Assembly (NCBI RefSeq): GCF_017114945.1
Contig: NZ_JABXKQ010000144.1
Coordinates: 1-64,000, forward strand
Length of the DNA stretch: 64,000 bases
Origin: Nostoc sp. JL34
GTDB lineage: Bacteria > Cyanobacteriota > Cyanobacteriia > Cyanobacteriales > Nostocaceae
Direction: 5' to 3'
Below are positions 34,493 through 43,063 of this stretch, one piece after another; position 1 is the first letter of the stretch, and every line of letters begins with the position of its first letter. The notes beneath the pieces are model-generated. The model worked only from the letters and a program-made list of their open reading frames with translations. It did not search any database and was not told the DNA's origin. The translations under genes were made by a program, and so were the position numbers.

Positions 34493-35101
34493 CTATATCT
34501 GGTTATCGCTCGAAATCTCTAACTTGATCGCACCTTGCCGCAAAATCTGCCAATTTATCCCTGTCCATTTAGCAACGGTGGAAGGTACACCCATCCCCAG
34601 CGTTTCAGCCTGGTATTCTGTCGTTGCTAGAGTCAAAACTTCGGGAAACTGAGTCTCAATTTCTGCCATCTTTTGCAAAGGTGGCTGACCAGAAAAATTA
34701 GCGCTAGTGGTAGCAAGAGGGCCTGTTTGCGCCAAAATAGTTTGAGCGATCGCACTCTTAGGGACTCGGATACCAATTGTTGTCGGATCAATGGGATTCA
34801 TTACTTTTGGCAGGCGTTGACTCGCTGGCAAAACTAATGTCAGCCCTCCTGGCCAATATTTATCTGCTAGTTCTCGCCAAACTTTATACTCATTCTCACT
34901 ACCTTTGACATACAGCCACAAATCTTCAGCACTAGCAGCCATCAAAATCAAAGGTTTATCTTGACTGCGTTGCTTTGCCGCAAAAATTAATGCTGCTTTT
35001 TCAGGTATGGCTGCAAGTGCAGGCACGGTATCCGTGGGAAAGCTCACTAAAAAGCCAGCGCGTGCGCCATCTATTAGATTTGTAAGGGAAACTTGGGTCA
35101 T
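34493..35101 (-). CDS. L-threonylcarbamoyladenylate synthase (TsaC/Sua5/YrdC family)
   Basis: A 202-residue YrdC-fold enzyme. Seen: SFPTDTVPALAAI, the KQRSQDKPL motif and TTSANFSGQPP. It makes threonylcarbamoyl-AMP from Thr, bicarbonate and ATP, the first step of t6A formation at tRNA position 37. It lacks the C-terminal Sua5 domain, so it is TsaC-like in size. It follows prmC on the same strand after 65 bp; the two genes are neighbours in many bacteria. TsaD, the second enzyme of the pathway, is encoded at 40776. Confidence 0.93.
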   Translation of the reverse strand: MTQVSLTNLIDGARAGFLVSFPTDTVPALAAIPEKAALIFAAKQRSQDKPLILMAASAEDLWLYVKGSENEYKVWRELADKYWPGGLTLVLPASQRLPKVMNPIDPTTIGIRVPKSAIAQTILAQTGPLATTSANFSGQPPLQKMAEIETQFPEVLTLATTEYQAETLGMGVPSTVAKWTGINWQILRQGAIKLEISSDNQI

Positions 35102-35166
35102 TTTTATGGAGTCGGGTATGGGGCATTTTTCCTATTCCCTATGCGCCATGCCCCATGCCCTATTTC
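35102..35166. repeat. Self-complementary spacer repeat
   Basis: GGGTATGGGGCAT pairs with ATGCCCCATGCCC between prmC and the YrdC-family gene, forming a hairpin of the same kind as other gene spacers here. Confidence 0.55.
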
Positions 35167-36057
35167 CTAACTTTTATAGGCCAGGGCAAAGCGTTCAATT
35201 CCAGCTAAATCAGCGTGAATTTGAATTTTACAATAGCTACCTTGATTTTGCAAAAGTTCTCGCACTGCATCAGCCTGTCCTGCCATCATCTCAACCAGCC
35301 ACACTCCACCCGATCGCAAATAACTGGGGGAGATTTCTATCAAATGGCGAATGCAATCTAAGCCATCAGCGCCACCATCGAGAGCTAGATGCGGTTCATG
35401 GTTAACTACTTCCGGTTGCAAAGTAGGTAAGGTGCTGGTGGGGATGTAAGGAGGGTTCGATACCATACCACTGAACTGACCTTTTAACAATGCCAGTGGC
35501 TCCCACCAGGAACCTTGATAAAATCGAATGTGGTCAGCAAGACCCAAATTATCGGCGTTGGCTTGAGCGATCGCCAGAGCTTCTAAACTGTAATCAACTG
35601 CATGAATTGTTGCTTTTGGCAAGATATCTGCTAATCCCAGTGCGATCGCTCCACTCCCAGTCCCTAAATCCGCCCAGTGTCGTGACACATCACTAGCAGA
35701 TGCTTCAGCTAAATCAATTAAACACTCTGTCTCTGGTCTAGGAATCAAAACCGCACTCGACACCGCAATTTTAAACTGACGCCAAGTTGTAACTCCCGCA
35801 ATATACTGCACTGGTAAGCGGTCATTTAATCGCCTCTGCCACAGTTGGTCTAACTCTTCTAGAGGCAATTGCAGTTGAATTTGCGGCCAGTTTTTAAAAG
35901 ACTCCAAACGCAGTGCCAAGCGGTCTAACCCAGCAACTTCGAGGAGTAGCCAATCTACCTCCCTTGGTGGGACATCAGTGGCGATCGCTGCTTTAAGAGC
36001 TGTATTTCGCCACTGCCAAAGTTGTAAACCAGAAACTATCAGATGTTTCTCCCCCAT
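35167..36057 (-). CDS. prmC: Peptide chain release factor N5-glutamine methyltransferase
   Basis: A 296-residue SAM-dependent methyltransferase. An N-terminal helical domain is followed by the substrate motif region VLIPRPETE, the SAM motif DLGTGSGAIAL and the catalytic NPPYIP. It methylates the Gln of the GGQ loop in RF1 and RF2, which improves peptide release. The YrdC-family gene lies downstream and tic22 upstream, all on the minus strand. Confidence 0.95.
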   Translation of the reverse strand: MGEKHLIVSGLQLWQWRNTALKAAIATDVPPREVDWLLLEVAGLDRLALRLESFKNWPQIQLQLPLEELDQLWQRRLNDRLPVQYIAGVTTWRQFKIAVSSAVLIPRPETECLIDLAEASASDVSRHWADLGTGSGAIALGLADILPKATIHAVDYSLEALAIAQANADNLGLADHIRFYQGSWWEPLALLKGQFSGMVSNPPYIPTSTLPTLQPEVVNHEPHLALDGGADGLDCIRHLIEISPSYLRSGGVWLVEMMAGQADAVRELLQNQGSYCKIQIHADLAGIERFALAYKS

Positions 36058-36082
36058 ACCTCAACCTTGGAGCGCATAACCG

Positions 36083-36898
36083 TTATTTTTTGGGAGCGGG
36101 GGCAGCAGGCTTGGCAGCTGGTGATTGATTCGGTGCCAGGGAGCGAATAAAATTGATCGACTCGCGTGATGGATACAGAACAATTTTATTGATACTAGGA
36201 TCGGTGCTGCTATTGAGAGCTTCCATAACACCGTACAAATCCACCACCTGAATTTCAGTGTTGTCTGCTTCCTTTGGCACGGCTTTTTTGAATTCATCTA
36301 ACAGAGCTACTGCTTGCTCTTTCTCAAAAAAGAAAGGGATGTACCGCTCGTTGCCTTTGGCAACGGGAATAGTCAGATAGCTATTATCTTTCTTAAATTT
36401 GGGTACAAATAAGGGAATACCATTGAATTGCTCCCCTTTTTTACCATTTTGATTCAGCATACTTGTTGCTGAAGCTACCTGTTGTTGCGTCGGTACTAAA
36501 GTATAAATTACAGAGTCTGGTTTCTTTTTGCTTTCTTGCACTATTTTATAGTAGTCTGCCAGGGACAAAGGTCTAACCTGTAGGGTGCTTGCCAACTGGG
36601 GATTTTCTTTTTTGAGCCGATTGTCAAGGAATTTTTGAGCATCTTGCTTGCTAATAAAAAATCCCACTTGCGAGATTGGCTTAGATGCGTTGTTTCTCGA
36701 AAGAACTACGAATTCGCCTTTAGGATTGGTAAGTGTGAATACAGGTACTTCTTGGAGCTTTTTCACTACCTGATCTTGTGGCAGAGCGATCGCCTCTAGA
36801 TTACCTATTCCAGGGAGATTGCCTATTCCTGAAAGCCCCGTTAAAAATACACTGCCAGCTATACCCAATGTTGCGCCTAAGCGAATAAATGATTTCAT
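36083..36898 (-). CDS. Tic22-family protein
   Basis: 271 residues from ATG at 36898; the frame is open to 36961, but the extra 21 codons are unlikely. The N-terminus is a signal peptide (KSFIRLGATLGIAGSVFLTGL, cleavage near residue 35), then the Tic22 domain (EVPVFTLTNPKGEFVVLS, VGFFISKQDAQKFLD, FFFEKEQAVALLDEF) and a Pro/Ala-rich tail. In Anabaena, Tic22 is an essential periplasmic or lumenal protein linked to outer-membrane protein biogenesis; in plants it is a plastid import factor. It is separated from prmC by 25 bp. Confidence 0.93.
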   Translation of the reverse strand: MKSFIRLGATLGIAGSVFLTGLSGIGNLPGIGNLEAIALPQDQVVKKLQEVPVFTLTNPKGEFVVLSRNNASKPISQVGFFISKQDAQKFLDNRLKKENPQLASTLQVRPLSLADYYKIVQESKKKPDSVIYTLVPTQQQVASATSMLNQNGKKGEQFNGIPLFVPKFKKDNSYLTIPVAKGNERYIPFFFEKEQAVALLDEFKKAVPKEADNTEIQVVDLYGVMEALNSSTDPSINKIVLYPSRESINFIRSLAPNQSPAAKPAAPAPKK

Positions 36899-37483
36899 GA
36901 TTGCTCCTCGCATCAATAGTCCAATTAAATTAAACAAATGGTTGGATTTGCACAGCACCAACTAGCTTTAGTTATATAGCAATCTATTTCAGTTGTGAAA
37001 AATTCATTGTGCGCGTTGAGGTTGAGTGTTAAGCATCAACGGTCAAAATCCAATATTCCCCAACTACTTAGAGTTGCTATAGTATCGTTTTCACAAATTG
37101 GCTGTGCTAACGTTGTGTTTTTCTCGATTTCGCTTCGCTATTCACTGCGAAACGCCGTAGATGCATATTATATGTCTTCTCAATCAGTGAAAAGCCTCTC
37201 CATCATCTCTAGCCTTGGAGATGATAAATGCCATTCTATCGGCTTTTTCTCATATCGGTGACGGTATTACTTAATTAATCGTTCCATCTGAGATTGGTTT
37301 AACATCTTCTCAAATCTATATAAATCTCAGTGTCAGGAGTAAATTTGCCTGTTAGGTTTTAACAGCTAACACCACAGCAGAACAGCCTAATTGATCTTCT
37401 CCCTAAAAATATGCAATTAGACTGCACACACTAGCAAAAGAAACCTCTTTAGTCCAGCTTAACTCTTAACTATATTAATTAAA
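36899..37483. other. Intergenic region between tic22 and tRNA-Pro
   Basis: No gene supported. It contains an inverted repeat ATCATCTC/GAGATGAT at 37202-37225 and a self-complementary stretch CGCTTCGCTATTCACTGCGAA near 37130. The tic22 promoter should be close to 36950. Confidence 0.5.
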
Positions 37484-37557
37484 TCGGGATGACAGGATTT
37501 GAACCTGCGGCATCCTGCTCCCAAAGCAGGCGCGCTACCAAGCTGCGCTACATCCCG
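37484..37557 (-). tRNA. tRNA-Pro (anticodon TGG)
   Basis: On the minus strand a full cloverleaf folds: a 7-bp acceptor stem CGGGATG/CATCCCG, D-arm GCGC...GCGC, anticodon stem CCTGC/GCAGG with loop TTTGGGA (anticodon TGG) and T-arm GCAGG-TTCGAAT-CCTGT. The discriminator base is A, and CCA is not encoded. Confidence 0.96.
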
Positions 37558-37856
37558 TTATCTTTATCGACTTTTTTGGTTTGATTTTAACTCCCCATCA
37601 AAGCGATCGCGCTTTTACACAAGCATTAATTTGATTATATCAGATAACACGGCTTATGCCTAATATCTTTTATCTTCTGCAAAGACGAGCTAGATTACAT
37701 CCTTACACTGATAAAGGTTTTTCTGCCGACTTAGTTTTACAAGAGATATACTTGCTCCTTCGGTCGGCTAAACCTTGCCAAACCAAATTAAAATAATAGA
37801 TTTGTACTACTATACCTGATTTTATTGTGCGAATCGGGTTTTATTTGGATTTAGCG
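37558..37856. other. Intergenic region upstream of tRNA-Pro
   Basis: No gene is visible. A HIP1 palindrome lies near 37603. It carries the tRNA promoter and the 3' side of the GNAT gene. Confidence 0.45.
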
Positions 37857-38408
37857 CTAGTGAGGATACCAGAACATGCCTTTGATGCCTTCTGGATCAG
37901 CCATAAACCCCATAGTGCGGTAGAAATCTACAACATGGGGGTCGGCGAACAGAGTGACATTACTAATTTCTTCACTCCTAAGTTTTTTGAGAACGTATTT
38001 CATCAGCGCCTTGCCCAATCCTTGACTTTGAAAGTCTGGGTGAACCACCACATCCCAAATAGTGGCATTAAACGCGTGATCTGAGGTAGCACGGGCAAAA
38101 CCAATGAGCCGCTTTTGGTTTCCTCTCACCTGCCACATTGAGGCAACGAGAAAACTATGCTCAATAGCTTTTTTAACTTTTCTTAGAGGACGACGCGACC
38201 AACCAACTGCATCACAGAGTTCTTCTAGCTCATATAGGTCAATGTCTCGTTCCGTGCTGAAGACGATCCGAGCCTCCTTTGAAGAAGCTTCGCCAATGCT
38301 ACCGGGGCTGGAGTTGCCCGCAGTTTCAGCTGTATGCTCTTCAAAGGGGTTTGTCCTAGTTGTCGCTACAGATTCAGGAGTACTAAACCAAGTTTTCCAA
38401 AAACCCAT
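37857..38408 (-). CDS. GNAT-family N-acetyltransferase (cyanobacterial/plastid type)
   Basis: A 183-residue protein. The N-terminal 45 residues are polar and likely disordered. The GNAT fold follows, with LIGFARATSDHAFNATIWD and the acetyl-CoA motif HPDFQSQGLGKALM. This group includes plastid GNAT/NSI (SNAT) enzymes and their cyanobacterial homologues, which acetylate arylalkylamines or lysines. The exact substrate here is not known. It is a paralogue of the protein at 33041. Confidence 0.9.
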   Translation of the reverse strand: MGFWKTWFSTPESVATTRTNPFEEHTAETAGNSSPGSIGEASSKEARIVFSTERDIDLYELEELCDAVGWSRRPLRKVKKAIEHSFLVASMWQVRGNQKRLIGFARATSDHAFNATIWDVVVHPDFQSQGLGKALMKYVLKKLRSEEISNVTLFADPHVVDFYRTMGFMADPEGIKGMFWYPH

Positions 38409-38879
38409 GCCAACGTGGTTCGGGTAGTATAACTGAATTGGTTTCCACTCTTAGGAGTGTTGATTCACGTTTAACATAGCTACCCCCATTTGCTACCCCT
38501 TACACTCAAAGTTTTTCGGTTGTTTTCGGGATTTGCAATGCGAAGAGCCAGTTAAAGCGTGTTTCACACCAATCATTTTCAACTTTAGCATTTTGTTGTA
38601 AAGGCTAGGAGAAATTCACCAAAAGGGAAGGATAGAAACAATTGAAAATTCAAAATTCAAAATGGAAAAACCGAATCCTGGCAATTGCTCGTATAGAGCT
38701 AAAATGCACGTTAGCTTAGGAGTGTATTGTATACAAAGGATTGGGCATTATTATTCTTCTCTTACTGCTCTGCCCTCTGCCTCGCCAATCCCCATTACCC
38801 CTTATCCCCAGAGGGGGCCCCACCATCCCCAACAACCCAGTCCCCAGGTGACGAAAGCAAGCGAGTCTTACCCTTAACA
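38409..38879. other. Intergenic region with C-rich and A-rich repeats
   Basis: I see no gene. The stretch 38640-38665 (AAAATTCAAAATTCAAAATGG) and the C-rich stretch at 38780-38845 are low-complexity heptamer-like DNA. The latter stays open in frame with the ACT-domain gene and should not be counted as coding. Confidence 0.5.
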
Positions 38880-39599
38880 ATGGCTTCTGGTTTAAAATCT
38901 TCGACACTGGAACTCCTAAAGCGCTTTAACCGAGCGTTTCCCCAGTTTTATGAGCAATTCGTCAGCAGTGAAATTCAACTGCAAAATTTGCGGCTAGCCT
39001 ACCGTCTCTATAAAACTAGACGTGCTGTGATTGAGCTGAAACCGGAAGGTAGCAAAAGTGCCCTGCATTTTGCTTACCGTAACCAGTCTTTTCTCCTCAG
39101 TGATATTTTTGGTGTACTAGCAGCTTATGGGTTGACTATCCACGGTCTGAGTCTATACGGTCAGATCCGTCCACCGATGTTAGTTTTTATCAAACTGTTG
39201 GTATCTCGTGGTAGTAAAGCCTTGACCGAGAAAACCGCAGAAAATGTCTGTCGCGCCATTCGCGAGGCTTTAGGAGGTCGGTTTGAGGTAGAAGAGATGC
39301 TGGCAGTAGAATTCAATCTTGACACTGGCTTAGAGCAGGTACAAACTGAGTTCTATGTCGATCCAGTCTTTCATCTCCCTGCCCTAGTGATTGAAGCCGA
39401 TAATCAACCAGGATTATTCTACAAAGTAATGTACGCCATCTGGCAGGAAGACCTTCTGGTAGTCAATGCCAATTTACTGGTTTGGCGCGGACGTACACGG
39501 TTAATTCTCTACTTGTTGGGGCCGAATGAAAGTTTAATTCCTGAATATCTCGGTCACAAAATTGCTGAAGGAGTGCGACAGAGGTTGCTGGGTAAATGA
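38880..39599 (+). CDS. Stand-alone ACT-domain-like protein
   Basis: 239 residues from ATG at 38880 (MASGLKSS); the frame is open to 38727 through repeat DNA. An N-terminal helical part (about 1-50) is followed by two ACT-like regions. The first has FLLSDIFGVLAAYGLTIHGL and the second has ALVIEADNQPGLFYKVMYAI, with the Gly typical of ACT ligand sites. The layout recalls the C-terminal half of GlnD-type nitrogen sensors without the catalytic domains. It is conserved in cyanobacteria as I recall, with no known role. An amino-acid-binding regulator is a reasonable guess. Confidence 0.75.
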   Translation: MASGLKSSTLELLKRFNRAFPQFYEQFVSSEIQLQNLRLAYRLYKTRRAVIELKPEGSKSALHFAYRNQSFLLSDIFGVLAAYGLTIHGLSLYGQIRPPMLVFIKLLVSRGSKALTEKTAENVCRAIREALGGRFEVEEMLAVEFNLDTGLEQVQTEFYVDPVFHLPALVIEADNQPGLFYKVMYAIWQEDLLVVNANLLVWRGRTRLILYLLGPNESLIPEYLGHKIAEGVRQRLLGK

Positions 39600-39672
39600 A
39601 AAAAGTGAGGAGTTATGAGTTATGAGTTAAAAATTAACAACTCTTCATTCCTAACTTCTAACTCTTTGCACT
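39600..39672. repeat. Self-complementary spacer repeat
   Basis: GAGGAGTTATGAGTTATGAGTT is followed by AACTCTTCATTCCTAACTTCTAACTC, complementary heptamer tracts between the ACT-domain and hydrolase genes. Confidence 0.6.
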
Positions 39673-39713
39673 CCGTATTTAGTCGCACCCACCCTTAAGG
39701 GTACGATATAAGT

Positions 39714-40625
39714 ATGGCAACTATCGAAATCTTGGGCGTTCCACACGCATACGAGCTAACGGCTCCCACTTCCTGCCCCCATGCTTTAGTATTTATCCAC
39801 GGTTGGCTTAATAGCCGTGGATATTGGCAACCTGTGATTTCCCGCCTATCAGATGATTTGCAGTGCCTTTCCTATGATTTGCGGGGTTTTGGTGAATCGC
39901 AATCCCAGGTGAAAACTGATTTTAGTCGAGCACAAACGTCTCTGAGCCTGACGCCCATCTCCAGTAGTATGGTTAGCTCACCTTTCGATTCTCTTTATAC
40001 TCCTGCTGCCTATGCTCAGGATTTAGCAGTTCTTCTGAAACAGCTGAATATTACCAGTGCTTGGCTAATTGGTCACTCGTTGGGTGGAACGATAGCTCTT
40101 TGGGGAGCAGATCAAATACCTGAGTGCGTTAAGGGAGTTATCTGTATCAACGCTGGCGGTGGTATTTACCTCAAAGAAGCCTTTGAGCAGTTTCGCTCGG
40201 CGGGTCAGAAATTTTTGCAAGTCCGTCCGCGCTGGCTTTCTCAAGTGCCTTTGATTGATTTACTGTTTACCAGAGCCAGTGTGGCTCGTCCTTTGGAGCG
40301 CTACTGGGCACGTCAGCGGGTAATAGATTTTGTCGTGGCTGACCCAGAAGCGGCTCTGGGAACTCTGTTAGACTCCACAACGCAAGAAGAAATCAATCGT
40401 TTACCTGAGCTAGTATCCCAACTGAAGCAGCCAGTTTATTTTTTGGCTGGCGCAGAAGACAAGGTTATGGAACCCAAGTATGTACGCCATTTAGCTAGCT
40501 TTCACAGACTGTTCCAATACTGTGGTGACAATGTTCTGGAAATTCCTAATTGCGGACATCTGGCTATGTTGGAACAGCCGGATGCTGTGGCTGATCTCAT
40601 TCGATCGATAGTCATTAGTCATTAG
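39714..40625 (+). CDS. Alpha/beta hydrolase
   Basis: A 303-residue alpha/beta hydrolase with an intact triad setting: oxyanion region FIHGWLNSRGYW, nucleophile elbow GHSLGG, acid in AGAEDKVMEP and catalytic His in PNCGHLAML. It is a soluble esterase-like enzyme of unknown substrate. Its stop codon (TAG) falls inside the GTCATTA heptamer array, so the last few residues (VISH) are repeat-encoded. Compare the non-canonical hydrolase at 18236. Confidence 0.92.
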   Translation: MATIEILGVPHAYELTAPTSCPHALVFIHGWLNSRGYWQPVISRLSDDLQCLSYDLRGFGESQSQVKTDFSRAQTSLSLTPISSSMVSSPFDSLYTPAAYAQDLAVLLKQLNITSAWLIGHSLGGTIALWGADQIPECVKGVICINAGGGIYLKEAFEQFRSAGQKFLQVRPRWLSQVPLIDLLFTRASVARPLERYWARQRVIDFVVADPEAALGTLLDSTTQEEINRLPELVSQLKQPVYFLAGAEDKVMEPKYVRHLASFHRLFQYCGDNVLEIPNCGHLAMLEQPDAVADLIRSIVISH

Positions 40626-40680
40626 TCATTAGTCATTAGTCACTAGTCATAAGTCATTAGTCATTAGTCATTAGTCATTG
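40611..40680. repeat. GTCATTA heptamer array (10 units)
   Basis: Ten tandem heptamers, mostly GTCATTA with variants GTCACTA, GTCATAA and GTCATTG. This is a short tandemly repeated repetitive (STRR) sequence of the kind known from heterocystous cyanobacteria. Shorter related tracts follow to about 40770. Confidence 0.9.
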
Positions 40681-40775
40681 GGTATTGGGCAAAACGCCCT
40701 GCTATCTATGTAGAGTAATCATTAGTCAATACTCTTGAGGGTCATTGGTCATTGGTGGTTACAAATGACAAATGA

Positions 40776-41825
40776 CTACTCAATAGGTTGATACAACTTC
40801 ATCACCTGGGTAAGCGCTAACCTAGACTCAACGCCTAGTGTGAGGGGCGATGTATGACCACGGGATAGATGGTCAGCTGCGGCACAGCCAATCATGGCGG
40901 CGTTATCGGTACAGAATTTTAGAGGAGGGAATAGGACACGTAGGTTGTGTTTAATGGCTGCGGCTTGGAGGTTTTTTCTCAAGCCGCTATTAGCTGCTAC
41001 ACCGCCACCAATAGCAATTGTGTCTAGACCATAGTCTAGGGCACAGGCGATCGCTCTTTTGGTCAGCGATCGCGCTACGGTATCCTGAAAGCTAGCTGCT
41101 ACATCTGCCACTGGCACTTGTCCACCATCTTTTTCTAACTGCTGTACTAAACGTAAGACAGCCGTTTTTAACCCACTAAAGCTTGCATCATAACGATGAA
41201 ATCCCCCACCGGGTAGAGAAACTTTTCCTTCTGGTAAAGCAAAGGCTTGAGGATTTCCCTGTTGTGCCAACTTGTCAATTACTGGCCCACCGGGATAACC
41301 TAGCTTTAACAATCGCGCCACTTTATCAAAGGCTTCACCCGCTGCATCATCACGAGTTTGTCCCAGGGTTTCGTAAATACCACAATCTTTGACATAAATC
41401 AAGCTTGTATGTCCGCCTGAAACTAATAAACTAAGAAAAGGGGGATTTAAAGTTGATTCGCTCAAGTAAGTTGCGTAAATGTGACCTTCGAGGTGATGAA
41501 CTCCCAAAAATGGCTTGTTGTGTACCATTGCCAGAGTTTTGGCAGCAGTTAGCCCCACCAATAGCGCTCCTACAAGTCCAGGGGCACAAGTGGCGGCAAT
41601 TGCGTCAATTTTTCCCCAGTCTAGTTGGGCTTGCTCAAAGGCTTGTGCGATCGCAACATTTATCGTTTCCAAGTGCTGGCGAGACGCGACTTCTGGCACT
41701 ACCCCGCCATATTGCTGATGGACTGGAATTTGCGAGGCTACGATACTGCTGCAAACTTTACGATTGTTAACAATTGCGACGGCAGTTTCATCACAGCTGG
41801 TTTCTATTGCTAAAACGGTTGTCAT
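40776..41825 (-). CDS. tsaD: tRNA N6-adenosine threonylcarbamoyltransferase
   Basis: A 349-residue ASKHA-fold enzyme of the Kae1/TsaD/Qri7 family. Seen: VLAIETSCDETAVAIV, metal ligands in HHLEGH, LVSGGHTSLIYV and IGGGVAANSGLR. It transfers the threonylcarbamoyl group from the product of the TsaC-type enzyme (encoded at 34493) to A37 of ANN-decoding tRNAs. It is divergent from psaF. Confidence 0.97.
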   Translation of the reverse strand: MTTVLAIETSCDETAVAIVNNRKVCSSIVASQIPVHQQYGGVVPEVASRQHLETINVAIAQAFEQAQLDWGKIDAIAATCAPGLVGALLVGLTAAKTLAMVHNKPFLGVHHLEGHIYATYLSESTLNPPFLSLLVSGGHTSLIYVKDCGIYETLGQTRDDAAGEAFDKVARLLKLGYPGGPVIDKLAQQGNPQAFALPEGKVSLPGGGFHRYDASFSGLKTAVLRLVQQLEKDGGQVPVADVAASFQDTVARSLTKRAIACALDYGLDTIAIGGGVAANSGLRKNLQAAAIKHNLRVLFPPLKFCTDNAAMIGCAAADHLSRGHTSPLTLGVESRLALTQVMKLYQPIE

Positions 41826-42040
41826 TGAGAGTAATCAGTGCTGGGTGCTGAGTCTGGAGTCCTGAGTGATAGAGAAAATCTTGCTTCTTTACTACCCTAC
41901 AACAACAATTCTTATAGTTGGCACTTCTTCCTGGGCAGTCAACACTCTATTTTGGTTGAGAAGCTTTAACTTTTATTTACTTAAACTTTACTCGGTTCCC
42001 ACCCAAGAGTATGATGACTTCCTAGTTATGCAAATAAACA

Positions 42041-42087
42041 ACTGTACAAGCCGCTTCGTTTTGTACAAAAAACTTCTTGTTTTGTAA
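42041..42087 (+). promoter_or_regulatory. Three TGTA(C/A) boxes upstream of psaF
   Basis: TGTACA at 42043 and 42063, and TTGTAA near 42082, lie about 20 bp apart just upstream of the psaF start. The half-site resembles those in RpaB (HLR1) sites of photosynthesis promoters, but the spacing differs from the usual 11 bp. A good ribosome-binding site (AAAGGA) follows. Confidence 0.35.
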
Positions 42088-42104
42088 TAAAAGGAAACAA
42101 CTCT

Positions 42105-42599
42105 ATGCGACGATTGTTTGCTTTGATGTTAGCGATCTGTCTTTGGTTCAACTTTGCCCCCCCAGCACAGGCTTTAGGGGCTAATTTGACACCGTGCAAA
42201 GACAATCCCGCTTTTCAAGAGCTAGCAGCTAATGCCCGTAACACCACCGCTGATCCCCAATCAGGGAAAAAGCGATTTGAGCGTTATTCTCAAGAACTGT
42301 GTGGTCCTGAGGGGTATCCCCACTTGATTGTTGATGGTCGTCTAGATCATGCTGGTGACTTCCTAATCCCTAGCATTCTGTTTCTATATATTGCTGGTTG
42401 GATTGGTTGGGTAGGTCGTGCCTATTTGCAAGCAATCAAAAAGGAATCTGACACTGAACTAAAAGAAATCCAAATCGATCTTGGTTTGGCACTACCCATC
42501 ATCGCGTCAGGCTTTGCTTGGCCAGCAGCAGCAGTCCAAGAATTGCTCTCTGGAAAATTAGCAGCTAAGGATTCAGAAATCCCCGTTTCCCCACGCTAA
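42105..42599 (+). CDS. psaF: Photosystem I reaction center subunit III
   Basis: A 164-residue PSI subunit. The N-terminal signal peptide (RRLFALMLAICLWFNFAPPAQA) targets the thylakoid lumen, and the mature part begins near LGANLTPCKDNPAF. A lumenal domain with two cysteines is followed by a membrane segment (about 85-105) and a C-terminal hydrophobic part. It forms the donor side of PSI, near plastocyanin or cytochrome c6, and contacts PsaJ, whose gene follows after 37 bp. Confidence 0.98.
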   Translation: MRRLFALMLAICLWFNFAPPAQALGANLTPCKDNPAFQELAANARNTTADPQSGKKRFERYSQELCGPEGYPHLIVDGRLDHAGDFLIPSILFLYIAGWIGWVGRAYLQAIKKESDTELKEIQIDLGLALPIIASGFAWPAAAVQELLSGKLAAKDSEIPVSPR

Positions 42600-42636
42600 A
42601 TCAGCTTAACTAATTCATTCGTTTTGGAGACTAATT

Positions 42637-42786
42637 ATGGCAGACAAAGGCGACCAATCATCTTATTTGATTAAATTCATTTCCACAGCGCCCGTAGCCG
42701 CTACGATATGGTTGTTCATCACAGCCGGTATCTTGATTGAATTCAACCGCTTTTTCCCCGACTTACTTTTCCACCCACTGCCATAA
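42637..42786 (+). CDS. psaJ: Photosystem I reaction center subunit IX
   Basis: A 49-residue protein with one membrane helix (about 18-36). It matches PsaJ: YLIKFISTAPVAATIWLF followed by EFNRFFPDLLFHPL. It packs against PsaF in PSI. The gene is preceded by a GGAG ribosome-binding site and is co-transcribed with psaF. Confidence 0.96.
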   Translation: MADKGDQSSYLIKFISTAPVAATIWLFITAGILIEFNRFFPDLLFHPLP

Positions 42787-42908
42787 GTGTCAAATGGTAT
42801 TGAGGATCGTTGAATCAATGTCTTGTTTTTTGCCTAATATTGTGTAGTTGATATATTCAGCTTAGTTAGGCAGAATTATCACTAAAATAGACAGCAAAAA
42901 TAGTTTTT

Positions 42909-42952
42909 TGAAACTCGTGATACTGTTTACAGATCGCGAGTTTCACAGTTTT
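42909..42952 (+). terminator. Hairpin after psaF-psaJ
   Basis: TGAAACTCG (42909-42917) pairs with CGAGTTTCA (42937-42945), followed by a short T-run (42949-42952). It lies between psaJ and psaL, so psaL is probably transcribed separately. Confidence 0.5.
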
Positions 42953-43063
42953 AAAACTAGCTAAATTAATTTTTCTAAACTTCCTAGCGAAAATACATCT
43001 TTAGCTACAATTATTATTAATATAAAAATGCCACCATTTTAATTTAGAGGCTGAACATAAAAT

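Noticed and set aside
36995..37261. 88-codon plus-strand ORF upstream of tRNA-Pro
   Set aside because: Composition is non-coding-like, and it crosses inverted repeats.
40611..40680. CRISPR-like array
   Set aside because: The units are seven bases with no spacers, so it is a heptamer tandem repeat.
42787..43063. psaI gene between psaJ and psaL
   Set aside because: No frame of about 38 codons with a hydrophobic helix is present.
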